From Pirellulales bacterium (lineage in GTDB: Bacteria; Planctomycetota; Planctomycetia; Pirellulales; JADZDJ01), in assembly GCA_035656635.1 (NCBI GenBank), contig DASRSD010000006.1:1-32686 (forward strand): a stretch of 32,686 bases of DNA, read 5' to 3'. This document shows positions 24,822-32,395 of the stretch, one piece after another. How positions within the stretch are numbered: position 1 is the stretch's first letter; each line of letters opens with the position of its first letter. The translations under genes and the position numbers were made by a program. The notes under the pieces are model-generated. The model was not told where the DNA came from. It worked only from the letters and a program-made list of their open reading frames with translations, and made no database searches.

Positions 24822-26144
24822 TTGCTCGGCACGCTGTTAATCATCCTGCTGCTGATTGTCGCCAACGGCTTTTTCGTCGCCGCGGAAATTGCCATTATCG
24901 CCGCACGCAAAGGACGGCTGGAACAAATGGCCGACGAAGGCAGCCACGCCGCCAAATTGGCCCTGGGCTTAGCCGGCGACCCCAACCGTTATTTGCCCAC
25001 CGTGCAGTTGGGCATCACGCTGGTGAACACGTTCGTGGCGGTGTTTGGCGGCGAGGAATTAGTGAATCCGCTGGCGGAAATCATAGCCAAAATTCCGCTC
25101 GATTTTATCGCCCATCATGCGCATTCCATTTCGCTGGTAATCATCGTGGTGGGACTTACCTTTTTCTCGCTTTTGCTCGGCGAACTGGTGCCCAAGCAAC
25201 TAGCCCTGCGACGGGCGGAATTGCTGGCCCGGTTAGTCGCCCCGGCGCTGCATTGGCTTTCGATTATCGGTCGACCATTTGTCTGGCTGATGGGCCGCGC
25301 CAGCGACGCCGTGCTATTTGTGCTGCGGGCCGGCAAACCTGCGACGGACGAGCCTACCGTGTCGCTGGTCGATATTGAGCACATGATCGAAACCGGCATG
25401 CAAGAGGGCGTATTGGAATCGGTCGAGCAGCGGGTGGCCATGGAAGCGCTGCGATTGGGGGAGCGCACCGTGCGCGATGTCATGCGGCCGCGCATCGATT
25501 TAGATGCACTCGATGTCAACACGCCGGCCGAGGAAGTCATTGGCGCCGTGGCCATGGCTGGCTTTTCCCGCCTGCCGGTTTACGAAGCGGATTTAGATCA
25601 CGTCATCGGCTTTGTGCACATCAAAGATTTATTCCGCCAACTGCACTTGGGCTGGGAAATCGAGCTGCGCAAGCTGCTCAAGCCGGCGCTGTTTGTGCCC
25701 GAATCGATGCCGCTGGATCGGTTGTTGGAATTGTTTCAAGAGCAGCACAACCAATTGGCCGTGGTGCTGGACGAATACGGCGGCACCGAGGGCATGGTCA
25801 CACTGGAAGACGTCATCGAAAAGCTGGTGGGCGAAATCCGCGAAGGGCACCGTTACGATCAGCAGCAAATGTTCGTGGAGCGCGGCAGCGGCACGTGGCT
25901 GGTCGACGGCACGTTTGGCGTTGCCGATTTAATCGAACGCCTCAATTTGCGAATCGACAATGACGAGCCGCGCAGCTACAGCACCATTTCTGGCTTGATC
26001 ATGCACGTGCTAGGCCGCATTCCCACCGTCGGCGACACCACGCAGTGGCACGGCCTGAACTTCGAAGTGGTCGACATGGACGGCCAGCGCATCGATCGGG
26101 TGTTAATTAGCCGGCAACCGCCGCAGGCCGAGCCGGCATCTTGA
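24822..26144 (+). CDS. CorC/HlyC-type CNNM-CBS membrane protein
   Basis: A 440-aa protein of the hemolysin C/CorC family (CNNM transmembrane domain plus CBS pair), whose members export magnesium or cobalt or help cation homeostasis. The start is TTG at 24822, decided by GGGGAG eight bases upstream; an in-frame ATG at 24693 lies inside proB and inside the repeat. The N-terminal CNNM/DUF21 part has FVAAEIAIIAARKGRLEQ, LGLAGDPNRYLPTVQLGITL and SLLLGELVPKQLALRRAE with several membrane helices. A CBS pair follows (RTVRDVMRPRIDLDAL, GFSRLPVYEADLDHVIGFVH, VVLDEYGGTEGMVTLEDVIE). The C-terminal CorC-associated domain (WLVDGTFGVADLIERLNL to the end) is present. The ion is not defined by sequence. Confidence 0.92.
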   Translation: MLGTLLIILLLIVANGFFVAAEIAIIAARKGRLEQMADEGSHAAKLALGLAGDPNRYLPTVQLGITLVNTFVAVFGGEELVNPLAEIIAKIPLDFIAHHAHSISLVIIVVGLTFFSLLLGELVPKQLALRRAELLARLVAPALHWLSIIGRPFVWLMGRASDAVLFVLRAGKPATDEPTVSLVDIEHMIETGMQEGVLESVEQRVAMEALRLGERTVRDVMRPRIDLDALDVNTPAEEVIGAVAMAGFSRLPVYEADLDHVIGFVHIKDLFRQLHLGWEIELRKLLKPALFVPESMPLDRLLELFQEQHNQLAVVLDEYGGTEGMVTLEDVIEKLVGEIREGHRYDQQQMFVERGSGTWLVDGTFGVADLIERLNLRIDNDEPRSYSTISGLIMHVLGRIPTVGDTTQWHGLNFEVVDMDGQRIDRVLISRQPPQAEPAS

Positions 26145-26281
26145 ATGTCTAATGACGAATGTCGAATGAAGCGCGAATGTCGAATCAGGTGCGGATAACG
26201 AAGCCCAAATGATTTTCGTCATTCGGATTTCGTCATTCATTAGACATTCGTCATTAGTGATTCGTCATTTTATCGTCGTCA
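26144..26281. repeat. Heptameric repeat region with inverted arms between convergent genes
   Basis: The whole gap between the CorC-like gene and sppA is made of degenerate 7-bp words. The left side reads AATGTCT, AATGACG, AATGTCG, AATGAAG and again AATGTCG (26144-26082 region ends at 26182). The right side carries the complementary words TTCGTCA, TTCGGAT, TTCGTCA, TTCATTA and more TTCGTCA units up to the sppA stop (26215-26281). The two halves can pair into an imperfect hairpin. Its place between convergent genes fits a two-way terminator. Confidence 0.8.
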
Positions 26282-28102
26282 TTATTTCACGTGCACTTCA
26301 AACGGCAGTGCGTACACCGCCGGTTCGGAGAACAACTGCACGAGCGCTTCGGCCTGGGAAATCTGCTTGAGCAGTTGGCCAGTAACGCTCAGGCTGGACG
26401 ACGGTAAAAACTTCGCTTCGGATTGCATCAGCGGTCCGCCCATCAATTCCTCCAAGAATGAACGGGGCTTGGGCAACAGCAGCCGCTCCACCTTTTCGTC
26501 GCCTTTCAGGCCGGCCAGCTTCTTGGCTTCGTTCACGGCGTCGTCCAGCGTGCCCAGCTCGTCCACCAGCTTGCTCTGCTTGGCCATGCGGCCGGAGTAC
26601 AAGCGTCCGCCGGCTAAAGATTCCAAATCTTTGAGCGACAAATTCCGTCCCTGGGCTGCCTTTTCCGTGAACTGGCGGTAGCAATCTTTCATGGAGCGCA
26701 TGATAACTTCACGCTCCGAATCGCTAAACGGCTCCTCGGAAGACATCCAGCCGTTGTTCTTGCCACGGCTGATGCTATCGGTCGATATGCCGATTTTGTC
26801 GAATAACCCTTTCAGCGCCAATTTTCCCCCCACGACGCCAATCGAGCCGGTCAGTGTTCCCGGCTCCGCGAAAATTTTGTTGCAACCCATCGAAATATAG
26901 TAGCCGCCGCTGGCTGCAATATCGCCCATGCTGGCCACGATGGGTTTTTTCGCTTTAATGCGCGTGATTTCCCGCCACATCAGGTCGCTGGCCATGGCCG
27001 ATCCGCCAGGGCTGTCAACCCGCAGCACAATGCCGACCACCTTCGAATCTTTTTCCGCGTCACGCAGGGCCTTAATGATGGTTTCGCTCCCCAGCCGCTC
27101 GCTCATCATGCCGCCTTTGCTTTCCCCGGTATTGATTTCGCCCACGCAGTACACCACGGCAATTTTCTGTGCGGAACTGGCCTTGCCGCGGGGCTCGCCG
27201 CCAGAAATCAGCTCAAACATTTTCATGAAGCCCGCGAAGCCCGACATGTCTTCCTCTTCCAGTTGCTGCTTGCCGTAATCTTCGGCCAGCACCACTTCCT
27301 CCACGTGTTGCTTCTGCGCCAGGTCTTTGCGAAATTCGTCCAGGTACGCCACCTGGTCGATCAATCCCACTTCCTTGGCGCGGTCGGCCGTGAACAAGCC
27401 CTCGTCGATAACGTCTTTTACCTTGCCGGCATCCAGCTTCCGCTCGGTCGAGACAATTTCCACCAGTTGCTGGTAATAATCGTCGACGACTTTTTCCGTT
27501 TGTCCGCGGAACTCGGGGCTCATTTTTTCGCGCGTCAGCGGTTCATCCGCCCCTTTGTAATCGCCCATTTGCAGCATGTCGGCCTTAATGCCCAGCTTGT
27601 CGAGCAAACCCTTGAAGTACGTAATTTCCAGCCGCACGCCGGAAACCGTGAGCTCGCTTACCGGCGGCATAATAATTTGATCGCACGCACACGCCAGCAA
27701 ATAACCGGCGCTGCGCGTCTCGTACAAATCGGCATACACTTTCTTGCCGGCCTTGCGGGCATGCGCAATGACGGCCCGCAATTCGTCGACTTTGCCGCGG
27801 CCTAAATCGGCATCATTGATGTGAATGACAATGCCATAAATTTTGTCGTCATCGGCGGCCTTGTTCATCCGTTCCATCAGCCGCCCCAGGTTCGGCTGCA
27901 TTTCGCCAAAGATGCCTGGTTGCGTGGGCCCTTCCGGATAACTTTCGTCCAGCATGAAGCTGGCCAGCGTCAGCTTAGATTTCGATTTGTCGGCCGCTTT
28001 TTCGCTTTTGTCGCTGGCGGCTTTTTCGTCGGCCGCCCCCGCCAACCGCGTGGCCAAAAACACACAAACCACCGCCAGATAACCGATTCGTCGCAAGTGC
28101 AT
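26282..28102 (-). CDS. sppA: Signal peptide peptidase SppA, long two-domain form
   Basis: A 606-aa envelope serine protease of the ClpP-like S49 family that degrades cleaved signal peptides. ATG 28102 is supported by AGGAGA eight bases upstream. The N-terminal signal or anchor (LRRIGYLAVVCVFLATRLAG) is followed by a Lys/Ala/Ser-rich linker and two tandem S49 domains. In the long enzymes the catalytic lysine lies in the first domain and the serine in the second. Here they are Lys183 in MGDYKGADEPLTRE and Ser398 in MGDIAASGGYYIS. The second domain also has VLRVDSPGGSAMASDLMWREI and GTLTGSIGVVGGK. Both catalytic residues are present. A central 'GFMKMFELISGG' stretch links the domains. Confidence 0.93.
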   Translation of the reverse strand: MHLRRIGYLAVVCVFLATRLAGAADEKAASDKSEKAADKSKSKLTLASFMLDESYPEGPTQPGIFGEMQPNLGRLMERMNKAADDDKIYGIVIHINDADLGRGKVDELRAVIAHARKAGKKVYADLYETRSAGYLLACACDQIIMPPVSELTVSGVRLEITYFKGLLDKLGIKADMLQMGDYKGADEPLTREKMSPEFRGQTEKVVDDYYQQLVEIVSTERKLDAGKVKDVIDEGLFTADRAKEVGLIDQVAYLDEFRKDLAQKQHVEEVVLAEDYGKQQLEEEDMSGFAGFMKMFELISGGEPRGKASSAQKIAVVYCVGEINTGESKGGMMSERLGSETIIKALRDAEKDSKVVGIVLRVDSPGGSAMASDLMWREITRIKAKKPIVASMGDIAASGGYYISMGCNKIFAEPGTLTGSIGVVGGKLALKGLFDKIGISTDSISRGKNNGWMSSEEPFSDSEREVIMRSMKDCYRQFTEKAAQGRNLSLKDLESLAGGRLYSGRMAKQSKLVDELGTLDDAVNEAKKLAGLKGDEKVERLLLPKPRSFLEELMGGPLMQSEAKFLPSSSLSVTGQLLKQISQAEALVQLFSEPAVYALPFEVHVK

Positions 28103-28343
28103 CGCATCCGTCTCCTGAATTCAAGCTGAAAAATCCGCGGTCGGTCGGCTCTGTTAGCCGTCCTTTAATCCATCCAATTAGTCTAGTCCTGGAATTCCAA
28201 TCAAGCTAGCGCGACTAATCACCCCGGCCCTTCCGAACCCCCTGAATTCGGCCATGGGTTGCCCAAAATTCTCGATAAATCCAGTAATTTCGCCCATTTT
28301 CACGTAACGTTCAACCCGCCGCCCCTCGGCTACAATGCGGGGT

Positions 28344-28550
28344 ATGAAATGCGATAGCTGTGGCGATGAATTCGATGACAAGGGGAAGCTCTGCCCTAAA
28401 TGCGCCCAATTCAAACGGAAGCTCCGGCTCATTCTCATCGTCGGGCTGCTCGTGCCGGTGGGGCTTATAGCACTGCACTTTCTACTGCCGAAAACTAGCG
28501 GCAAGCCGTTGATAACTAACCCGACTGGTCAGTATCCACACTATCCCTGA
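28344..28550 (+). CDS. Small zinc-ribbon membrane protein (unknown function)
   Basis: A 68-aa protein with an N-terminal zinc-ribbon motif C-x2-C-x10-C-x2-C (CDSCG to CPKC), a basic stretch, then one membrane helix (LRLILIVGLLVPVGLIALHF) and a short polar tail. The layout is a cytoplasmic zinc finger anchored to the inner membrane. The start may be ATG 28344, or 28335, which adds MRG; the Cys motif begins right after 28344. TACAAT at 28331-28336 looks like a -10 box but sits too close to the start for a normal leader. The gene is divergent from sppA and upstream of lexA. No function assigned. Confidence 0.6.
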   Translation: MKCDSCGDEFDDKGKLCPKCAQFKRKLRLILIVGLLVPVGLIALHFLLPKTSGKPLITNPTGQYPHYP

Positions 28551-28562
28551 GCCGTCCCTCAG

Positions 28563-28613
28563 AGTTTTTGGGCAGGATTCTTAGTTTTTGGGCAACTCGA
28601 CGTTTTTAGACAA
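28563..28613. repeat. Direct repeats upstream of lexA
   Basis: AGTTTTTGGGCA occurs at 28563-28574 and 28583-28594 (20-bp period), followed by a degenerate third copy, CGTTTTTAGACA (28601-28612). The spacing is about two helical turns, so a protein could bind the copies on one face. They may also be downstream sequence of the zinc-ribbon gene. Confidence 0.5.
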
Positions 28614-28686
28614 AGCCCCAAATGACTGATTATTTGTACAGAATAGTGTTTTTTTATACAGACGGGAATATTTATGCAAAGCCATC

Positions 28687-28714
28687 TTGACTGTGAACAG
28701 GCGTATATTAAACT
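28687..28714 (+). promoter_or_regulatory. Candidate lexA promoter with palindrome in the spacer
   Basis: TTGACT (28687-28692) and TAAACT (28709-28714) are 16 bp apart, resembling -35 and -10 boxes, 66 bp before the lexA ATG. The palindrome CTGTGAACAG (28691-28700) overlaps the -35 box and spacer, an operator-like place where LexA could block its own gene. The motif has only a 2-bp centre, unlike the E. coli box, so this is a guess from position and symmetry. Confidence 0.35.
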
Positions 28715-28780
28715 TCGGTAACGGGCAGACGGGCCCGATGTGGAATTTTGTCCGTCATATTCATTAACCCAGGTGGCACG

Positions 28781-29386
28781 ATGGCCGATATGGAACAACT
28801 CACCAAACGGCAAAAGCTGGTGTACGAATTCATCCGCGACAAAATTCGCAATCGCGGCTACGGCCCCACGGTGCGGGAAATTGGCGAGCATTTTGACATC
28901 GCCTCGCCCAATGGCGTGATGTGCCATCTCAAAGCCCTCGAGAAAAAAGGGCTCATTTCGCGCGAGCCCAACATGTCCCGGGCCATTCAACTGGAACACG
29001 ATGAGAGGGGATTGCCGCTGTCGGGCCGCGTGGCCGCCGGCGTGATGCACGAAGCCATCGAGCAAAACGAGCGGCTCGATTTTGAGGCCGTGTTCAACAA
29101 CAAGCGCAACAATTTGTTCGCGCTGAAAGTCAGCGGCGATTCGATGATCGACGCCCACATTGACGACGGCGATTTCGTGATCATCCGCCGCCAGCAAACC
29201 GCCCAACCGGGCCAAATTGTGGTGGCGCAAACTGCTGATGGCGAAGCCACGCTGAAGCGCTACTTTCCGGAAAAAAGCAAAAAGCGAATTCGCTTGCAAC
29301 CGGCCAATCCGGACATGAGCCCCATTTATGTGAAAGACTGCCGCATCCTGGGCATCGTTTCCGGCGTAGTGCGGAAGGTCGAGTGA
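28781..29386 (+). CDS. lexA: SOS repressor LexA
   Basis: A 201-aa repressor of the SOS DNA-damage response that cleaves itself when RecA filaments form. The N-terminal winged helix-turn-helix has TVREIGEHFDIASPNGVMCHLKALEKKGLI (residues 30-59, quoted in parts by family). The S24 peptidase domain shows the self-cleavage bond Ala86-Gly87 (VAAGV), the nucleophile Ser121 in SGDSMIDAHIDDGD and the general-base Lys159 in ATLKRYF. The length is normal. ATG 28781 is chosen because AGGTGG lies just upstream and it starts MADMEQLTKRQ, the usual LexA N-terminus; a TTG at 28748 adds residues without family match. Direct repeats and a palindrome upstream may be operators. No SOS gene is adjacent in this window. 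Confidence 0.95.
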   Translation: MADMEQLTKRQKLVYEFIRDKIRNRGYGPTVREIGEHFDIASPNGVMCHLKALEKKGLISREPNMSRAIQLEHDERGLPLSGRVAAGVMHEAIEQNERLDFEAVFNNKRNNLFALKVSGDSMIDAHIDDGDFVIIRRQQTAQPGQIVVAQTADGEATLKRYFPEKSKKRIRLQPANPDMSPIYVKDCRILGIVSGVVRKVE

Positions 29387-29397
29387 GTTAGAAGCGG

Positions 29398-29439
29398 TTA
29401 ACAACTAGCGATTAACAATTAGCTGCTAGCCCAGCAACC
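29398..29439. repeat. Heptameric repeats downstream of lexA
   Basis: Consecutive 7-bp words TTAACAA, CTAGCGA, TTAACAA, TTAGCTG, CTAGCCC, AGCAACC start 12 bp after the lexA stop. The two TTAACAA units are exactly 14 bp apart. It is the most degenerate heptamer region in the window. Confidence 0.6.
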
Positions 29440-29545
29440 GAAATGATCCGCCCCAAGCCAACGACTCGTTCGTCGGCCGCATCGCCTCGTCGCCTTCCAA
29501 TCTTCAGGGCACACAAAAACAGATTCGGCCGATTTGAATCCGCAT

Positions 29546-30520
29546 TCAAATCAATTCCGCGATGGGCTCTACGGTGGGCGGAAGCGTGGCCGGGTTGAAC
29601 TGGAAATGACGGAACATCATGGCCAGCACATTTCCCGCACGGTACGGCTGGCTGCGCGATCTTTCGCGCTCGCCGATGGGGCCGGTATCGCCAACCACTT
29701 GGCCCGTTTTCAATCCGCCGCCGGCAAATAGCACGCTGCCCGATGTGGCCCAGTGATTGCGCCCGCCGTGTTCATTCAGCCAGGGCGTGCGGCCAAACTC
29801 GCCGTGGGCAATAATCAGCACGTCTTTGTCCAGCCCGCGCTGATACACGTCGGTAATGAAATCGTATAAGAGCCGATCGTACGCTGGCAGCTTCTCGCGC
29901 AATTCCTGAAAGATGGTTAACGACCGCCCCAACACCCGACCATGTGTATCCCAATTGCCGTGCGGCAAGGCAATGGTTTGGCTGCTTTTGATTTCGATGC
30001 GGCGAGGCGCGGGTTCATCCTCCGCCTCCGTTGCCATCGTTTCCGTAGACCGAACCAGCACCTCAATTCGGCAACCCGCCGGCGCTGCAGCATTTGAATT
30101 CATCACCGACGGATCATGCCGGTCCGCCATTTCCACGCCGTTGACAATCGCAAACTTGTCGGCAATTTTCGCGTGCAGCGGCAAATGCTCGCAGACACGC
30201 ATGCCGGGCACATTGGTGCTGATCGCCCGAAACTCGCCGCGAATTTCCGCCGGCGCAGCGGGCTTCATGTCGTACATATCTAACTGGCTGGGCCCGCCCG
30301 GCAAAACCACGTACACCACCGACTTAACGCCTGGCGTCAAACGCACCAGCGGCTTTGGGCCACGCTGCTGCACGGTTTGAAAGGCCGCCATTGCCGGGCG
30401 AGATAAAAACTGCGGCAGCGCCAGGCCGCCCAGTGTTACCGCCCCGTTTTTGAGAAACTGTCGGCGATTGCCCCCCGCGTTGTCACTTCCCGAAGCACAA
30501 CCGCCTGTGAGCATTTCCAT
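29546..30520 (-). CDS. DUF1501 protein with Tat-type signal, shortened
   Basis: A 324-aa exported protein of the DUF1501 family, found in great numbers in Planctomycetes and related to sulfatase/alkaline-phosphatase-fold enzymes; the role is unproven. ATG 30520 is set by GGGAG eight bases upstream. A twin-arginine-type signal is seen as RRQFLKNGAVTLGGLALPQF (from residue 19). Family blocks are VVYVVLPGGPSQLDMYDMKP, AEIRGEFRAISTNVPGMRVC, EHLPLHAKIADKFAIVNGV, GNWDTHG, ELREKLPAYDRLLYDFITDV, HGEFGRTPWLNEHGGRNHW and FAGGGLKTGQVVGDTG. DUF1501 proteins usually run to 430-480 aa; here the section between NGVEMADRHDPS and LPHGNWDTHG is only about 50 residues, so a middle part seems to be missing. It may be a functional short form or an internally deleted copy. 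The frame is intact. Confidence 0.85.
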   Translation of the reverse strand: MEMLTGGCASGSDNAGGNRRQFLKNGAVTLGGLALPQFLSRPAMAAFQTVQQRGPKPLVRLTPGVKSVVYVVLPGGPSQLDMYDMKPAAPAEIRGEFRAISTNVPGMRVCEHLPLHAKIADKFAIVNGVEMADRHDPSVMNSNAAAPAGCRIEVLVRSTETMATEAEDEPAPRRIEIKSSQTIALPHGNWDTHGRVLGRSLTIFQELREKLPAYDRLLYDFITDVYQRGLDKDVLIIAHGEFGRTPWLNEHGGRNHWATSGSVLFAGGGLKTGQVVGDTGPIGERERSRSQPYRAGNVLAMMFRHFQFNPATLPPTVEPIAELI

Positions 30521-30653
30521 TGAGAGTACTCCCTGTTCTGGCGGAAACTCGGCCGAATCGTCGCCGGCACAAACGTGGTGTCGGGGCAAGCGGTCGATAC
30601 GGTGCAATCTAATCTCCGGTTTCCCGGGCCGCAAGATAGCAGCAAGCAGCCGG

Positions 30654-30724
30654 AATGACCAATGACCAAGCACCAATGACCAAATAAGATTGCTTGTTGG
30701 TCATTGGGAGGTGGTCATTGGGAT
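30654..30724. repeat. Heptameric repeats with inverted arms between divergent genes
   Basis: The left arm has AATGACC, AATGACC, AAGCACC, AATGACC (30654-30681). The right arm has the complementary-type words TTGGTCA, TTGGGAG, GTGGTCA, TTGGGAT (30697-30724). The arms can pair as a hairpin. It lies between the divergent DUF1501 and hydrolase genes, so it is in a promoter region rather than at gene ends. Confidence 0.8.
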
Positions 30725-30789
30725 TTCTGGCAGCCTACAATAAAATCAACTCGGGTAGTAATTGCCCTGATGATTTTTGCGGAAAACGA

Positions 30790-32328
30790 ATGTTGCGAAC
30801 TTGGATGAGAACCGGCGCCGGCCTTGGCGCTGCGCTATTGTTGCTCGCCGCTCCCGCGGCAATTTACGCCGCAGCCACGGTGTTTGAAGTAACGCTTTCT
30901 CCAGCCATTTCCCAGCAGCCGAAAAGCGGCCGATTGTTTCTGTTTACCCAGCCGCTGGCCGAAGGAGAAGCAAGCAATCCACGGACGGCCTCCGAGCCGC
31001 GATTTGGCCCGAACTGGTTTGCCCCGGAGCCGTTTTTTGGTTTGGACGTGCGCGATTTTGCTCCCAGCCAATCGCGGCAAATGGACGACAGCGCCGACGG
31101 CTTTCCCGAAAAACTTTCGAAATTACCGCCGGGCCGGTATCGCGTGCAGGCCGTGCTACAGCACAATCCCGATGCCGCATCGGCCGGGCGCGGCGAAGGC
31201 AATTTCTACAGCGCGGCCCAAGATGTCGAAATCAACACGCGGGCTACGGAGAAAGTGGCGCTGACGTTGGATCACATTGTGCCGCCCGAACTGTGGCCCG
31301 AATCGCGCTGGGCGCAAGAAGTGAAGCTGCCCAGCGATTTGCTCGGCAAGTTTCATCATCGGGAGGTTGTTCAGAAATGCGGGGTGGGGCTGCCGGCATC
31401 GTATTACGACCAGCCCGAGCGGCGTTACCCGGTGATTTACATGGTTCCCGGCTTCGGCGGCTCGCACCGCGAGGCCTTGCAATACGCCAACCAACCCCCG
31501 ACGCCCGACCAGGGGGAAGAAGAATTCATCCGCGTGTTTCTTACCGGCGATTGCTTGTGGGGACATCATGTGTTTGCCGACAGCGCCACCAACGGCCCTC
31601 GCGGCACGGCGCTGGTGCGCGAATTGATTCCGGAAATCGATCGTCGCTTTCGCACCATTGCCGACCGGAATGCGCGGTTTTTGTACGGGCACAGCTCCGG
31701 CGGCTGGGCGGTCCTGTGGCTGATGTTGAATTATCCGGAAGCGTTTGGCGGCGTGTGGAGCGCTTCGCCCGACCCGGTCGATTTTCACGATTGGCAAGGC
31801 ATTAACTTGTACGCCGATCCGCCGCAAAACATGTACGCCGACGATTCGGGCAACCGGCGGCCCATCGCCCGCGCCGGCGACCGGCCCGTGCTGTGGTACG
31901 ACGCGTTCACCCACATGGACGACGTGCTGAAGCGCGGCGGGCAGTTGCGCTCTTTCGAGGCGGTGTTCAGTCCGCTAGGGGCCGATGGCGAGCCGCGCAA
32001 AATGTGGGACCGGGCCACGGGGCAAATTAACCCCGACGTGGTTCGCGCCTGGCAAGCGTACGACATTCGCCTGCAAATCGAAAGGCATTGGCAAAAGCTG
32101 CAACCGTTGTGGGCCGGCCGCGTGCACATTCTGGTGGGAGACCGCGATACGTTTTATCTCGACGGAGCGGTGCACCCGCTGGCCGAAGCGCTGTCACGGC
32201 TGGGCAGCGATGCCGAAGTGCAGTTTCTGGCCGGCGGCGGGCACAGCGACATTTTAACCGCTGATTTTTATCACGGCATTCGCCGGCAGATGAGCGATCT
32301 TTTCCGGCAGGAGCAAACGGCGCACTGA
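30790..32328 (+). CDS. Secreted esterase-like alpha/beta hydrolase
   Basis: A 512-aa exported hydrolase of the esterase-D-like fold. ATG 30790 is chosen because the signal peptide MLRTWMRTGAGLGAALLLLA (cleavage near IYAAA) begins there; a frame open to 30694 runs through a repeat and is not coding. Residues to about 210 form a beta-rich N-terminal domain (FEVTLSPAISQQPKSGRLFL). The hydrolase domain has ASYYDQPERRYPVIYMVPGF and the nucleophile elbow YGHSSGGWAVLWL, with Ser302 as catalytic residue. A likely Asp lies in VGDRDTFYLDG and the His in GGGHSDIL. The substrate is unknown; this group includes carbohydrate esterases and mycolyl-transferase-like enzymes. It is divergent from the DUF1501 gene. 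Confidence 0.83.
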   Translation: MLRTWMRTGAGLGAALLLLAAPAAIYAAATVFEVTLSPAISQQPKSGRLFLFTQPLAEGEASNPRTASEPRFGPNWFAPEPFFGLDVRDFAPSQSRQMDDSADGFPEKLSKLPPGRYRVQAVLQHNPDAASAGRGEGNFYSAAQDVEINTRATEKVALTLDHIVPPELWPESRWAQEVKLPSDLLGKFHHREVVQKCGVGLPASYYDQPERRYPVIYMVPGFGGSHREALQYANQPPTPDQGEEEFIRVFLTGDCLWGHHVFADSATNGPRGTALVRELIPEIDRRFRTIADRNARFLYGHSSGGWAVLWLMLNYPEAFGGVWSASPDPVDFHDWQGINLYADPPQNMYADDSGNRRPIARAGDRPVLWYDAFTHMDDVLKRGGQLRSFEAVFSPLGADGEPRKMWDRATGQINPDVVRAWQAYDIRLQIERHWQKLQPLWAGRVHILVGDRDTFYLDGAVHPLAEALSRLGSDAEVQFLAGGGHSDILTADFYHGIRRQMSDLFRQEQTAH

Positions 32329-32340
32329 ATCGCTGGATAG

Positions 32341-32365
32341 CCCGACTGACACAGTCGGGCTATGT
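32341..32365. repeat. REP-like palindrome, copy 3
   Basis: CCCGACTG-ACA-CAGTCGGG followed by CTATGT, identical in its 19-bp core to the copy at 8526 although about 24 kb away. It sits 12 bp after the hydrolase stop, between convergent genes, so it may act as a transcript end. Confidence 0.8.
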
Positions 32366-32395
32366 AGAAACTGTCGCACTACACCCGAGTGGCTC

